A stretch of DNA of 64,000 nucleotides from Akkermansiaceae bacterium UBA7331. Its GTDB lineage: Bacteria > Verrucomicrobiota > Verrucomicrobiia > Verrucomicrobiales > Akkermansiaceae. A program made the translations under genes and the position numbers. Below are positions 18,115 through 27,591 of this stretch, one piece after another. The notes under the pieces are model-generated. The model was not told the DNA's origin. It was given only the letters and a program-made list of their open reading frames with translations, and did not search any database. Numbering within the stretch: the first letter of the stretch is position 1; every line of letters starts with the position of its first letter. The stretch spans positions 105,771 to 169,770 of the forward strand of contig DKPP01000008.1 of NCBI GenBank assembly GCA_002471255.1, written 5' to 3'.

Positions 18115-18155
18115 AAAAACACCGATGGAACAATTCCATCGGTGTTTTTTTAATA
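18115..18155. terminator. Bidirectional hairpin terminator between GH89 and ssb
   Basis: A 16-bp perfect inverted repeat (18115-18130 and 18134-18149) with a 3-nt loop, flanked by A- and T-runs on both sides. It serves the converging GH89 (+) and ssb (-) genes. Confidence 0.9.
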
Positions 18156-18169
18156 ATCTGAAATTAATA

Positions 18170-18688
18170 TCAAAATGGAATTTCATCATCCATATCAAAA
18201 TCATTGATAGGACCGGAAGAGGAATTACTACCACCCGTCGGTTGCTGAGGTGCGCGCTGGCTATTATTGCCATAATTACCGCCGCCATTGTTATTACGAG
18301 GGGTAAATGGACGAGATTGTCCGCCACCATTACCTCCGCCCATTGGGGCATCACCACCACGAGGGAATAATTGCATGGTTTCACCAACCACACGTAAACG
18401 ACTACGCTTTTGTCCGGTTGCCTTATCTTCCCATGAATCTAGCTGTAAACGTCCTTCGATAAAAACGCCACGGCCTTTTGCCAAATAGTTACATGCGATT
18501 TCAGCTTGACGATTCCATAAGATTACATCAACAAATGTCGTATCCTCTTGACGATCACCATTATCACCTGAATAGTAACGATTAATAGCTAATCTCAATT
18601 CAGTCACAGCTGTTCCCTTGCCCGTATAGCGCAATTCAGGATCAGCAGTAAGGTTTCCCATTAAAAATACTTTGTTCAAATTAGCCAT
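18170..18688 (-). CDS. ssb: Single-stranded DNA-binding protein SSB
   Basis: 172 residues. The OB fold is at about 1-110 (MANLNKVFLMGNLTADPELRYT, then FVDVILWNRQAEIACNYLAKG). A Gly/Asn/Gln-rich flexible linker follows, and the protein ends in DMDDEIPF, the acidic tip that docks replication and repair partners. The start was moved to MANLNKV, the canonical SSB N-terminus; the frame remains open 17 codons further upstream. Confidence 0.97.
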   Translation of the reverse strand: MANLNKVFLMGNLTADPELRYTGKGTAVTELRLAINRYYSGDNGDRQEDTTFVDVILWNRQAEIACNYLAKGRGVFIEGRLQLDSWEDKATGQKRSRLRVVGETMQLFPRGGDAPMGGGNGGGQSRPFTPRNNNGGGNYGNNSQRAPQQPTGGSNSSSGPINDFDMDDEIPF

Positions 18689-18936
18689 ATTGATAAAATG
18701 TTTTGATTTGAAATATTTTATAACTACATGGGGACACAAAATTGCACCGCATGCATCTTAATTACTCCATCTATATGAAGAATTCTTCACTGAAATGCAA
18801 ACCAAATTTGCATAGTGTATTCATTCTTGCAAATATCGCCTATCTACTTGTGATTTCATGAAAACTAGCATATCATCCTTACAGAAAATTAATTCGATGT
18901 AACTTCGACTAATTTCTAAGCACTCCCCTTACCCTC

Positions 18937-19332
18937 ATGACTGTCATCATTGCGTTTATTTTAGTGTCAAGTATTCCTGTACTCATTATTTATGCTATTT
19001 TAAAGAGCCGTCTTTTTTTTGAGGCCAAAAATTTATTACCGGCAGGTCAGGAACAAATGGAATTGAATAAGAAGGTAAAATCTTTCATTAACACAGCGTC
19101 CCTGACAACGGCTCTATGGTTTCTTCCGGGAATATTCGTATCTGAAATAATTCCCTATCAATTACTTAAAAAATTGATTTCCGAATCTCAAAATGCGGAA
19201 ACTTTATATCTTCTCATTGACTTATCACCACTTTATTTGGGTACTTTAACTGTTGTCGTAGCATGGTGGCTTAAAAAACGTAATATTTCAGTAGAATTAG
19301 CAACCTTGATGAAATCTAAAATCAAATCTTAA
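18937..19332 (+). CDS. Small membrane protein of unknown function
   Basis: 131 residues with three predicted membrane segments: IIAFILVSSIPVLIIYAIL (4-22), ALWFLPGIFVSEIIPY (59-74) and LYLGTLTVVVAWWL (99-112), joined by polar loops. No recognisable motif. It lies 39 bp upstream of the next secreted-protein gene in the same orientation and could be co-transcribed with it. Confidence 0.5.
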   Translation: MTVIIAFILVSSIPVLIIYAILKSRLFFEAKNLLPAGQEQMELNKKVKSFINTASLTTALWFLPGIFVSEIIPYQLLKKLISESQNAETLYLLIDLSPLYLGTLTVVVAWWLKKRNISVELATLMKSKIKS

Positions 19333-19371
19333 GATTTACAACAATCACCCTTTTTGCTAGAAAGAAGAACC

Positions 19372-21120
19372 ATGCTTAACTTCCCTAATCCTTCGTTATT
19401 TTTCGCCGGAGCTCTGGCCTGCCTGACCATAGGCACCCAGGTTTCTTTAGCTGAAAAAGTCCAAACGAAAATTACCCTCTCGATTCCTGCCAAGCATCAA
19501 ATTAAAAGTTTAGGTAATTTACCCACAGATCAATCTACTCAAGAAATAGCCCTAAAAGATTTATTACAAAATATCTATGATCACTCTATTTATCATGACA
19601 AGATATTAGTTGGCAGTAATTTACCCAAGACAAGAAATTTATTTGCAACATCTCCTTTTTTGCAATCTCAGGAAAAAACATCACAGGAAGAATTTTTCTC
19701 CATCTTCATTAAAGGTCTATTAAGTAGCCACATTGATCAAGAGATCCCTGAAGCTACTTATTTTTTTGAAAATGATGGTGATATCGGTATCGCTTACGTA
19801 ACGACCCTGCACCCCAAAAATCCATATTTAAAGAGGGTCCATACACTTCCTATGATCAAACATGAAGGCAAATGGAAATTTAGTTTAACCAATAGTTTTG
19901 ATGGCACTATACTTCCTTTTGATCAGTCAATCAGGGACAAAGCAAAACAACTAGAAGTAGCAGCTCAGGCCAAGGCGAGGAAAATGACTGCAGAAATCAA
20001 CAATAAACTGATTTCTTCATACCTTGAACAAATGGATGAATATAAGAAAAATCTACTTCCAAAAGCCCAAAATAAAGCGGAAATAATGGCTCTTTTACAA
20101 GAAGGGCTTCAAGCGAAGAATATTCCGAATTTGGCAGCTTTGATGATCGATACGCAATACATGGATGTCGAAAACCAAAAAAGTATTACCAAGCTTAAAG
20201 ATTCCATCGATACCAAACCTAATATAGACCGACTCAATGACCTTTTTAATTGTTTAAATTATACCCCAATTACTAATGATAACAACAGACCGGGAATTTG
20301 GAGTGAGTTTGCCAAGTTATTACAACCCGGAAGTCTCATCATCGAAATTCCAACATCAGATTTAGAGAGTGTAAAAACTCAGCAACAAATCAATCCAAAC
20401 AGTAATGATAAAGCTAAATCTGAGTTAGGTTGTTATTTAGGTTGTCTGAATTTGGTTTCCAATCCATTGGAAAGATACTCGCAAAAAGGAGCTGTCTTAA
20501 TAACCGTGTATCCATTAACTAACGAAAAATCCGAAGCTTCGGCAATTTTTACTACACTTACAGAACAAACATGGAGATCAGCTCAAGATTCTGAAACGTT
20601 CAATAAACTTGTCGTCAAAAAACTTAGAGAAAAGTATAAACCTTTGTATGGCAAAACACCCGAAGAAACGATCGAATTATTCTTAAACTCAATTCTTCGT
20701 GCAGACTCTGAGACAATTTTTCGTTTATTACCTCAAAACGAGATCGCTGAAGACTCACAGGTACAACCAATGTTGAGCACCATCATAGAAAATTATTCAC
20801 GTTCTATGCCCCAATTTGCACAATATGAGCAAGGATCGAATAATTATGATGAGAGTTCATCCATAGGTAATAAAACATTTGTAGATATACAACCGATGGC
20901 TATGGTTCAATACAATATGCCTTCCGATAAGGAAACAACCTTATCTCCATTGGTCACTATCACTTACAAATACAAACTTAAAACTCGCAAACATCGCCTT
21001 AACATTCCTCTTATTCGTACTAAAGAAGGGTGGCAACTCAATTTCAAACCTACGGAAGTGGATAAGGAAAATAAGGACAATAATGAAAATGCAGTAATTG
21101 AAGTTGAACTAGCTCTCTAA
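19372..21120 (+). CDS. Secreted protein of unknown function
   Basis: About 582 residues. It begins MLNFPNPSLFFAGALACL..., a convincing signal peptide with cleavage after SLA near residue 27. The mature part is rich in Asn, Lys, Glu and Thr, with predicted helices around residues 190-260 (AAQAKARKMTAEINNKL) and mixed structure elsewhere. It ends in an acidic tail. I recognise no family. The ATG at 19372 is preceded by a purine-rich AGAAAGAAGAA, one of the few weakly SD-like stretches in the window; a TTG 18 bp upstream is an alternative. It is probably periplasmic or surface-exposed. Confidence 0.6.
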   Translation: MLNFPNPSLFFAGALACLTIGTQVSLAEKVQTKITLSIPAKHQIKSLGNLPTDQSTQEIALKDLLQNIYDHSIYHDKILVGSNLPKTRNLFATSPFLQSQEKTSQEEFFSIFIKGLLSSHIDQEIPEATYFFENDGDIGIAYVTTLHPKNPYLKRVHTLPMIKHEGKWKFSLTNSFDGTILPFDQSIRDKAKQLEVAAQAKARKMTAEINNKLISSYLEQMDEYKKNLLPKAQNKAEIMALLQEGLQAKNIPNLAALMIDTQYMDVENQKSITKLKDSIDTKPNIDRLNDLFNCLNYTPITNDNNRPGIWSEFAKLLQPGSLIIEIPTSDLESVKTQQQINPNSNDKAKSELGCYLGCLNLVSNPLERYSQKGAVLITVYPLTNEKSEASAIFTTLTEQTWRSAQDSETFNKLVVKKLREKYKPLYGKTPEETIELFLNSILRADSETIFRLLPQNEIAEDSQVQPMLSTIIENYSRSMPQFAQYEQGSNNYDESSSIGNKTFVDIQPMAMVQYNMPSDKETTLSPLVTITYKYKLKTRKHRLNIPLIRTKEGWQLNFKPTEVDKENKDNNENAVIEVELAL

Positions 21121-21195
21121 TTTTTCAAATACACAAGTTTTTTTCCTATCCATATAGATTCCTATCAAATCTTCACAATCTAATCAAAAACATTC

Positions 21196-22194
21196 ATGAT
21201 CATTCATTTACCAATAAGACCAAGACGAAACAGAAAGTCTGAAACTATCCGAGAATTGATCCGCGAAACGCGCCTGAGCACATCCGATTTAATCTATCCG
21301 GTTTTCGTGCATGAAGGTACTCATAACGAGCCTATCGACTCATTACCGGGATGTAATCGTTGGAGCATTAAAGGTCTAGTAGAAGAAGCAAAGCGTAGCA
21401 TGGATCTAGGCATCAAATCCATGGTCTTATTCCCCGTCATCCCTGATAATAAAAAGAACTCCGATGCTACGGAATCTTACAATCCCGACGGTTTGATCCC
21501 ACAAACTATTTTGACATTGAAAGATCAAGTACCTGACATGACTATCATTACCGACGTAGCACTCGACCCATATAATTCTGATGGGCATGATGGCATCGTT
21601 GAGTTTAGAATCGATGGTAGCATGGAGATTTTAAATGATGCTTCGGTAGAAGTTTTGTGCAAACAAGCCCTTTGCCATGCCGACGCAGGTGCGGATATCG
21701 TGGCACCAAGTGATATGATGGATGGCCGTATTGCAGCGATTCGTGCCACACTTGATTCTGAAGCTTTAGATGATGTTTCTATCATGGCGTATTCAGCCAA
21801 ATATGCCAGTGCATTATATGGCCCATTTAGAGGAGCTTTAGACAGCTCACCAAAAGCAGGCGATAAAAAAACTTACCAAATGGATCCTGCTAATAGCCGT
21901 GAAGCAATTCGAGAAGCCCAACTTGATGAAAATGAAGGTGCCGACATCGTTTTAGTTAAACCGGCCGGCATCTATGGAGATATTATTTCCAAGATTAAAG
22001 CAAACACGATGCTACCTGTAGCAGCCTATCAAGTTAGTGGAGAATATTTGATGATTAAAGCTGCAGCTCAATCAGGCTGGTTAGATGAGAAATCTATTGT
22101 CCTTGAATCACTCACAAGTATTCGCCGAGCCGGAGCAGATATGATCTTAACGTATTTTGCACCTCAAGCCGCTCAATGGTTAAGAGAGAAATAA
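21196..22194 (+). CDS. hemB: Delta-aminolevulinic acid dehydratase (porphobilinogen synthase)
   Basis: HemB condenses two 5-aminolevulinate molecules to porphobilinogen in tetrapyrrole synthesis. At 332 residues the length is typical. The Schiff-base lysines are K202 in YSAKYASALYGPFR and K255 in VLVKPAG. In the metal region the sequence is DVALDPYNSDGHDG, with Asp/Ala in place of the zinc-binding cysteines. It therefore belongs to the zinc-independent (Mg/K-type) group. It is single in its orientation and closed by a terminator. Confidence 0.96.
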   Translation: MIIHLPIRPRRNRKSETIRELIRETRLSTSDLIYPVFVHEGTHNEPIDSLPGCNRWSIKGLVEEAKRSMDLGIKSMVLFPVIPDNKKNSDATESYNPDGLIPQTILTLKDQVPDMTIITDVALDPYNSDGHDGIVEFRIDGSMEILNDASVEVLCKQALCHADAGADIVAPSDMMDGRIAAIRATLDSEALDDVSIMAYSAKYASALYGPFRGALDSSPKAGDKKTYQMDPANSREAIREAQLDENEGADIVLVKPAGIYGDIISKIKANTMLPVAAYQVSGEYLMIKAAAQSGWLDEKSIVLESLTSIRRAGADMILTYFAPQAAQWLREK

Positions 22195-22225
22195 GCTCTT
22201 ATAATTACCATTTTTATTCCTTTTC

Positions 22226-22266
22226 ATCACTCTTGGTTTAACAAAAATCAAGAGTGATTTCTTTTT
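22226..22266. terminator. Bidirectional terminator between hemB and recQ
   Basis: A 10-bp inverted repeat (22226-22235 and 22249-22258) with a 13-nt AT-rich loop. A T-run follows on the plus side and A-rich sequence lies on the other side. It separates converging hemB and recQ. Confidence 0.75.
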
Positions 22267-22273
22267 TGAGAAC

Positions 22274-24412
22274 TTATTGGGAAACATGCTCGTAAATCAA
22301 ATCCAAAAAATCCTGCAAATAGGTTTCGGACTTTTTCTTGCCAATCCCTTGAATAGTCATGGCTTTAACGATTGTAGTAGGTTTCATTCGAGCCATGGTT
22401 TCTAACACGGAATTATGAAAAACACAAAATCCCGGTATGTTCATGTCTTGAGCAAGCTCGTTACGCAAAGCTTTTAATTTCTCAAATAGCTCCACATCCA
22501 ACTCAGCTAGATCAAAACTATTCGAGTTAGTCTTAAGAACTTGTTTTTTAGATTGATGCTTTTTTGCTAAAGGCCAAATCATTTTTACCGATTGGCGTCC
22601 CATCATCACCTCATGTCCTCTTGGGCTGATAGTTGTCAAGGGCCGGTCATGCTCACCGCTTAGGCACAGCAAACCGGATAACTGCATCGATTTAAATAAC
22701 TTTTTAAGCTCATCTTCACTATATTCCGATAAAATACCATACGTACTCAATCGCCCCAGACTAGAATTAACAATGGCTTGAGTCTTATTACCTCTAAGCA
22801 TCTGAATAATTTTCAAGCGCCCCCAGCGACCTTGCCACTGACCATCATAATTCCTAAATGAAGCGCGAGCTATACCACTCAAAGCCTTTTTAACGATAAC
22901 TAAGCAAGACTCATCCAGCTCACTACCTGAGCTTACGCCGGAATCATCACATTGGTCACAATGACCACATGGCTCGTGATCTACCTCGCCAAAATAATTC
23001 AGTATCCATTGTTGTCTACAACCATGCGAATAAGCAAACTCCGTCACAGACTTTAATTTATCACGGTCTCTTCTCTCTTTTTCCTCCAATGCAAGGTAAT
23101 CAATAGGAATCTTCAATCCGCTAAGAGTCATATCGACAACTTGAGTCCCTTTGATTCGTTTCCCCGGGATATCATAACGATTAATAGCACCCTGCTTCAT
23201 AAGAACGATTAAAGCTGAGGTGACAGCCATGGAATTCTTACTTTGCAATTTTTCAGCCATCTCCTCGACAGTCCATTCTACCGAACAATTCTCAGCAGAG
23301 GCATGCTTACGTAAGAGTTCATACAAATCTACAATAAGGGATATCGCAGGATTAGATCCATCAATAAAGAACTCTTGAGTGCGAAGATCAGCATGATTAA
23401 ACAATAACTCACAACAAGCTATTTCTCCATCACGCCCGGCTCTACCGGCTTCTTGGTAATAGGCTTCGACACTACCGGGTATTTCAAAATGAGCAACAAA
23501 CCTAACATCCGAACGGTCAATACCCATGCCAAAGGCATTCGTAGCAATGACCACATCCGCACGTTTCTCCATAAAATCATTCTGAGCAATGCTTCGTTGA
23601 GCATCAGTCATTCCGGCATGGTACGCCGTAACGTTTAATTGTAAGTCTTTGAGCACCTGATAGACCTGCTCCACTTTTTTACGTGTCGAACAGTAAATAA
23701 TACCTGTTTTATATTCGGCAATCAAACGATGTAAGCGCTTATATTTCTCATCATGATTATCACATTGTGAGATACGAAAGTTAAGATTATCACGAGCAAA
23801 ACCACGAATAATCACTTCAGGCTCAACCAAATGCAAATGATGTAAAATGTCTTCCCTAACTTTAGGCGTTGCCGTTGCGGTCAAAGCAACAACTTGTGGA
23901 GAGCCCATCGTTTCAATTACCTGACCCAACCGTAAATAATCCGGACGAAAATCGTGCCCCCATTGGCTTAAACAATGGGCTTCATCAATAGCGATCAAAC
24001 TAATATCCAAATCCGCAATTTGTCGCATAAAACCTGGCTGACCAAATCGCTCAGGAGCGATATACACCAATTTGTATAATCCTGACCTTACCCCCATCAA
24101 ACGTTCTCGTTGTTCTTCGCCGCTTAATGAGCTATTAATCATCGTCGCAGGGATACTTTTATCCACCAAAGCATCGACCTGATCTTTCATGAGAGCAATA
24201 AGAGGGCTCACCACTAAAGTAACACCTTCACGGCATAAAGCGGGTAATTGATAACAAAGAGACTTACCTCCGCCGGTAGGCATGACGATCAAGACATTTT
24301 TGCCTTCCAAGATATTTTTGACAACCTCATCTTGCCCCTCTCTCAATGACGAAAATCCAAAGTATTTGTTTAATGCCTTGAGAGGATCTTTTTCTACTTG
24401 AAAACCGCTCAT
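22274..24412 (-). CDS. recQ: RecQ-family ATP-dependent DNA helicase
   Basis: 712 residues with the full RecQ layout: Walker A in VMPTGGGKSLCYQLPAL, DEAH box and aromatic loop DEAHCLSQWGHDFRPDY, motif VI QEAGRAGRDG, the RecQ zinc site (YSHGCRQQWILNYFGE, then EPCGHCDQC), a winged-helix RQC domain, and a C-terminal HRDC domain (about 630-710: LRNELAQDMNIPGFCVF). RecQ unwinds recombination and replication intermediates. A promoter-like TTGATT-17-TATGCT lies 11 nt upstream of the ATG. Confidence 0.96.
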   Translation of the reverse strand: MSGFQVEKDPLKALNKYFGFSSLREGQDEVVKNILEGKNVLIVMPTGGGKSLCYQLPALCREGVTLVVSPLIALMKDQVDALVDKSIPATMINSSLSGEEQRERLMGVRSGLYKLVYIAPERFGQPGFMRQIADLDISLIAIDEAHCLSQWGHDFRPDYLRLGQVIETMGSPQVVALTATATPKVREDILHHLHLVEPEVIIRGFARDNLNFRISQCDNHDEKYKRLHRLIAEYKTGIIYCSTRKKVEQVYQVLKDLQLNVTAYHAGMTDAQRSIAQNDFMEKRADVVIATNAFGMGIDRSDVRFVAHFEIPGSVEAYYQEAGRAGRDGEIACCELLFNHADLRTQEFFIDGSNPAISLIVDLYELLRKHASAENCSVEWTVEEMAEKLQSKNSMAVTSALIVLMKQGAINRYDIPGKRIKGTQVVDMTLSGLKIPIDYLALEEKERRDRDKLKSVTEFAYSHGCRQQWILNYFGEVDHEPCGHCDQCDDSGVSSGSELDESCLVIVKKALSGIARASFRNYDGQWQGRWGRLKIIQMLRGNKTQAIVNSSLGRLSTYGILSEYSEDELKKLFKSMQLSGLLCLSGEHDRPLTTISPRGHEVMMGRQSVKMIWPLAKKHQSKKQVLKTNSNSFDLAELDVELFEKLKALRNELAQDMNIPGFCVFHNSVLETMARMKPTTIVKAMTIQGIGKKKSETYLQDFLDLIYEHVSQ

Positions 24413-24423
24413 CTACAAAATTG

Positions 24424-24452
24424 AGCATAATTCGACCAAGACAAAAAATCAA
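24424..24452 (-). promoter_or_regulatory. Putative recQ promoter
   Basis: Minus strand TTGATT (24447-24452), 17-bp spacer, TATGCT (24424-24429), ending 11 nt before the recQ ATG. The -10 is imperfect. Confidence 0.3.
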
Positions 24453-24517
24453 TGTTTAAGCCGTAGTTCCTACGTATTCGTCTTGCCTATTTCCTTCAAA
24501 TAACAGAATCTGCATTC

Positions 24518-25867
24518 ATGTCTTCTCCTTTTGGTCTGATACAACCTTGGGTTGAGCCGGGTAATTTTCAAAGAAATTTACGCCAAATTATAGAACTTTA
24601 TCGTTTTTGCTTGGATGAAGGATCTCCTCTTATCTTAGCTCCATCACTTGCTTTATCCGGGGGAGATCTAGGTGATTTAATCGAACAATCCGCTTTTCGT
24701 GCCCAGCATGATCATGCCTTAGCATTTTTGGCCCAAGAGGCTAATTTTGCGCCTATTTTGATTCCTGAATGGTTTTATGAAGATGGCCATTGGTCTATCC
24801 ATGCATTATGGCTGCACCAAGGAATCATCACTGATTTAGGTAAATTAACCAACTCCCCGCATTCAAACGGACAAAGCATCTTAACGACATCATTTCTGCA
24901 TCACACACTCATTTTGGCACATCCGAATTGTGATATTGACAAGTTATTCACAATTTATTCCCAATGTGAGCATCCTATTCTAATTGAATTTACAGCAGAA
25001 ACTTGGCACATAGGTAATGACCCTAAGCAAGAAATTAGACTTCATAAATATCCGGGAATAACGAATGGAGATATCTATCTTCCTAGAATAGCGGGCATTG
25101 TCGGGTATGGAGCCTATTTAGGACAATCCATCAGAGTTCATCAAGGACGGCAAACGAAGCTTCATACGATGGGTATGGATGCTCTAGCCTGCACTCGATA
25201 TACGCAAAATGATGAGATATCGACATCTCCTGTAGTCATAAGCGGAGGCAAACGACTATCATTTTATTGCAGAATGTCTCATAAAGAGACCTTTTCCATA
25301 CATTTTTCATTCACACCCGGTTGCATACTCACCTTATCTATGCTGGCTACGCAAGCATGGTCCACACCAATCGGCATATCGAATTGGAACAATTTAACCG
25401 ACGACGACCATACGCTCATTGATCAGTTGTTTAATCATTTTGAATTGATTAGGGAAGACATACCATTAACAAAAGAAAAATATATTCATCTTGTTCCATC
25501 AAGCCTCACCGAGCAATACCTATCCCTCTCGACTTCTTTTGATTTACATCAACATGAGTTCTACATCAATCCGATAGGAGATCTACTTGATACGGAATGC
25601 CTCAAAGATCTGTCTGAAAGAGAAAAAGAATATTGTCGATCAAACCCTGATTTCAATCTTCAAGAAATCGACACAATCATATCACTTTTAATTGACGATC
25701 ACGCATCACCTACGTTCCTGACCAGCCATGACAGGTGGAAAAATAAAGAGGCGATCATACGAAAAATACAAAAAAACATAGAATCTATTCGCACGTATTC
25801 TCCTATAGCAAAATTAATAATGCGAAAACGGAACCATACGCCTATATTTCACACCTTTAGAGATTAA
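24518..25867 (+). CDS. Diverged NAD-synthetase (NadE)-like protein, probable pseudoenzyme
   Basis: A 449-residue protein that I align by eye, in order, with glutamine-dependent NAD synthetase. The N-terminal nitrilase-like half shows LILAPSLALSGGDLGDLIE (family: PELALTGYxPxDLL) and AETWHIGNDP (family: SASPWHLGK). The synthetase half shows PIGISNWNNLTDDDHTLIDQL, LVPSSLTEQYLS, FYINPIGDLLDTE and a C-terminal IRKIQKNIESIRTYSPIAKL. Key residues are changed: the nitrilase Glu is S43, the CED nucleophile region reads HPNCD (135-139), and the SGGxDS P-loop position reads TPGCIL (266-271). It is about 100 residues shorter than usual. The frame is intact, so it may be a non-catalytic relative with a new role. 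Annotation as an active NAD synthetase would be wrong. Confidence 0.6.
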   Translation: MSSPFGLIQPWVEPGNFQRNLRQIIELYRFCLDEGSPLILAPSLALSGGDLGDLIEQSAFRAQHDHALAFLAQEANFAPILIPEWFYEDGHWSIHALWLHQGIITDLGKLTNSPHSNGQSILTTSFLHHTLILAHPNCDIDKLFTIYSQCEHPILIEFTAETWHIGNDPKQEIRLHKYPGITNGDIYLPRIAGIVGYGAYLGQSIRVHQGRQTKLHTMGMDALACTRYTQNDEISTSPVVISGGKRLSFYCRMSHKETFSIHFSFTPGCILTLSMLATQAWSTPIGISNWNNLTDDDHTLIDQLFNHFELIREDIPLTKEKYIHLVPSSLTEQYLSLSTSFDLHQHEFYINPIGDLLDTECLKDLSEREKEYCRSNPDFNLQEIDTIISLLIDDHASPTFLTSHDRWKNKEAIIRKIQKNIESIRTYSPIAKLIMRKRNHTPIFHTFRD

Positions 25868-25925
25868 ATATAGTGACATACATTAATCTTGATACCCAAT
25901 ACACTTAGTTTACCTTACATTGAGT

Positions 25926-26726
25926 ATGCAATTTCCTCTATCCACAAAAGTTGGTTCAATAAGCATTGAACTACTGAACAGTGCCGGCGCGATAGGAAAA
26001 TTGTTTTATCAAACATTATGGTGCTTTTTTACCGGAAAATTTAGATTTCGGGTATTAATTGAGCAAATTGCTCGAATCGGGGTTGAATCTCAGCCGGTTG
26101 TTATTTTAACAGGCGCATTTACAGGTGCCGTTTTGGAAGCGCAATCCCTTTTCCAACTCCAAATTGTCAAGATGGAAGCCATGGGTGGAGCCATCGTTGC
26201 CGTAGGGATGTTTCGTGAATTAGGGCCTGCCATTACCGGGTTAATGCTAGCCGGGCGTGTTGGTTCGGCTATGGCTGCAGAAATTGGAACCATGAAAGTC
26301 ACGGAGCAAATCGATGCCCTGAGATCGATGAATGTCAATCCTATCGATTATTTGGTAAAACCCCGTGTAATAGGCATGTTAGTTTCGACGCCAATCTTAA
26401 TGATTGAGTCAGTTATTGTTGGGATCGTAGCGGCATACATTGTAGGAATTTTCGCTTTTGATGTAAATGAAGCTTATTGGGTGCATTTCATGACTCAGTT
26501 TGTTACGCTTAGCGATATAGCCGTATCAATCATCAAAGCTTTCATTTTTGGTCTGATTATCGCATTAATATCATGTAGTTGTGGCTTACAAACTGAAAAT
26601 GGAGCCGTTGGCGTCGGTAAATCTACCATGCGAGCCATGGTTTATGCATCGGTCATCCTTCTTATCGTCAATTTCATAATGACCATGATTCTTAACACCC
26701 TTTTCCCTATGGGATTCATGCAATAA
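25926..26726 (+). CDS. mlaE: MlaE-type ABC transporter permease
   Basis: 266 residues, polytopic inner-membrane permease of the MCE/Mla phospholipid transport system. Family features include the ARIGVESQPVVILTGAFTGAVLEAQ amphipathic entry, the FRELGPAITGLMLAGRVGSAMAAEIGTM motif that contacts the ATPase, and MKVTEQIDALRSMNVNP. About five hydrophobic segments follow. It is the first gene of mlaE-mlaF-mlaD, 1 bp before mlaF. ATG at 25926 chosen over a TTG two codons earlier. Plausibly maintains outer-membrane lipid asymmetry. Confidence 0.93.
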   Translation: MQFPLSTKVGSISIELLNSAGAIGKLFYQTLWCFFTGKFRFRVLIEQIARIGVESQPVVILTGAFTGAVLEAQSLFQLQIVKMEAMGGAIVAVGMFRELGPAITGLMLAGRVGSAMAAEIGTMKVTEQIDALRSMNVNPIDYLVKPRVIGMLVSTPILMIESVIVGIVAAYIVGIFAFDVNEAYWVHFMTQFVTLSDIAVSIIKAFIFGLIIALISCSCGLQTENGAVGVGKSTMRAMVYASVILLIVNFIMTMILNTLFPMGFMQ

Positions 26727-26727
26727 C

Positions 26728-27591
26728 ATGAGCGACACTTCAAATATACAACCTTTCATCAAGGTAGATCAAATTACTCAACAATTTGGCACTCAAAAAG
26801 TGCTAAATGGGGTGAGCTTTGAGGTATTCCCAGGCGAGCTAGTTGCATTGATTGGTGGGTCGGGAGCAGGTAAAAGCGTAATTCTCAAACATTTGGATGG
26901 ACTACTAGATCCTCTTACCGGTCATATTTATATCGATGGACAAGAAATCAGTAATATTCCTGAAAAAAAGAAATACCCCATGCGAAAAAAATTGGGCTTC
27001 ATGTTCCAACAAGGGGCTTTATTTGATTCGATGACTGTTTTTGAAAATGTGGCTTTCCCTTTAGGTGAAGCAGGCATTACTGATGAAAAAGAACTCGAAA
27101 AACGAGTAATGGATGCTTTGGCATCAGTCGGACTGCAAGGTAGCGAAGATAAAATGCCGGCCAACATATCAGGTGGTATGATTAAGCGTGTGGCTGTTGC
27201 CAGAGCAATCGTATCGGACCCACAATGTTTACTTTATGACGAGCCAACCGCCGGTTTAGACCCTATCGTTTCCGATAGCGTCAGCTACCTCATTCGAAAT
27301 ATTTGTATCAATCAAGGAATTACTACACTCATCGTCACCCACGATATGTCTAGTGTGATCCATATTGCAGATAGGATCATCTATTTAAAAGAAGGAACAA
27401 TCCATTGGCAAGGAACCCCAAGGGACATGATTGATTCACCTGATCCGATGATACAAGATTTCTTACATGGAGTATCCGGTGAAGACTGGAACAAACTCAA
27501 CAACCCAAAGCTTAATCCCGATTTTCAGCAGAATATCATTCAAGATGCAATTAATGATCGCTTTTCAACCCAAACTTCTCAACCGTTATGA
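26728..27591 (+). CDS. mlaF: MlaF-type ABC transporter ATPase
   Basis: 287 residues with Walker A (GGSGAGKSVILKHLDGLLDP), Q-loop (MFQQGALFDSMTVFENVAFPL), an ABC signature degenerated to NISGGMIKRVAVARAI, Walker B (CLLYDEPTAGLDP) and an H-loop (LIVTHDMSSV). The SGGM signature is typical of Mla ATPases. A short C-terminal extension (about 250-287) is polar. Overlaps mlaD by 4 bp (ATGA), implying coupled translation. Confidence 0.95.
   Translation: MSDTSNIQPFIKVDQITQQFGTQKVLNGVSFEVFPGELVALIGGSGAGKSVILKHLDGLLDPLTGHIYIDGQEISNIPEKKKYPMRKKLGFMFQQGALFDSMTVFENVAFPLGEAGITDEKELEKRVMDALASVGLQGSEDKMPANISGGMIKRVAVARAIVSDPQCLLYDEPTAGLDPIVSDSVSYLIRNICINQGITTLIVTHDMSSVIHIADRIIYLKEGTIHWQGTPRDMIDSPDPMIQDFLHGVSGEDWNKLNNPKLNPDFQQNIIQDAINDRFSTQTSQPL

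Noticed and set aside
18046..18393. 115-codon minus-strand frame across the end of ssb
   Set aside because: Overlaps ssb in another frame and crosses the bidirectional terminator.
24518..25867. Calling this gene a functional NAD+ synthetase
   Set aside because: The nitrilase Glu and P-loop positions are replaced, so only a diverged relative can be claimed.
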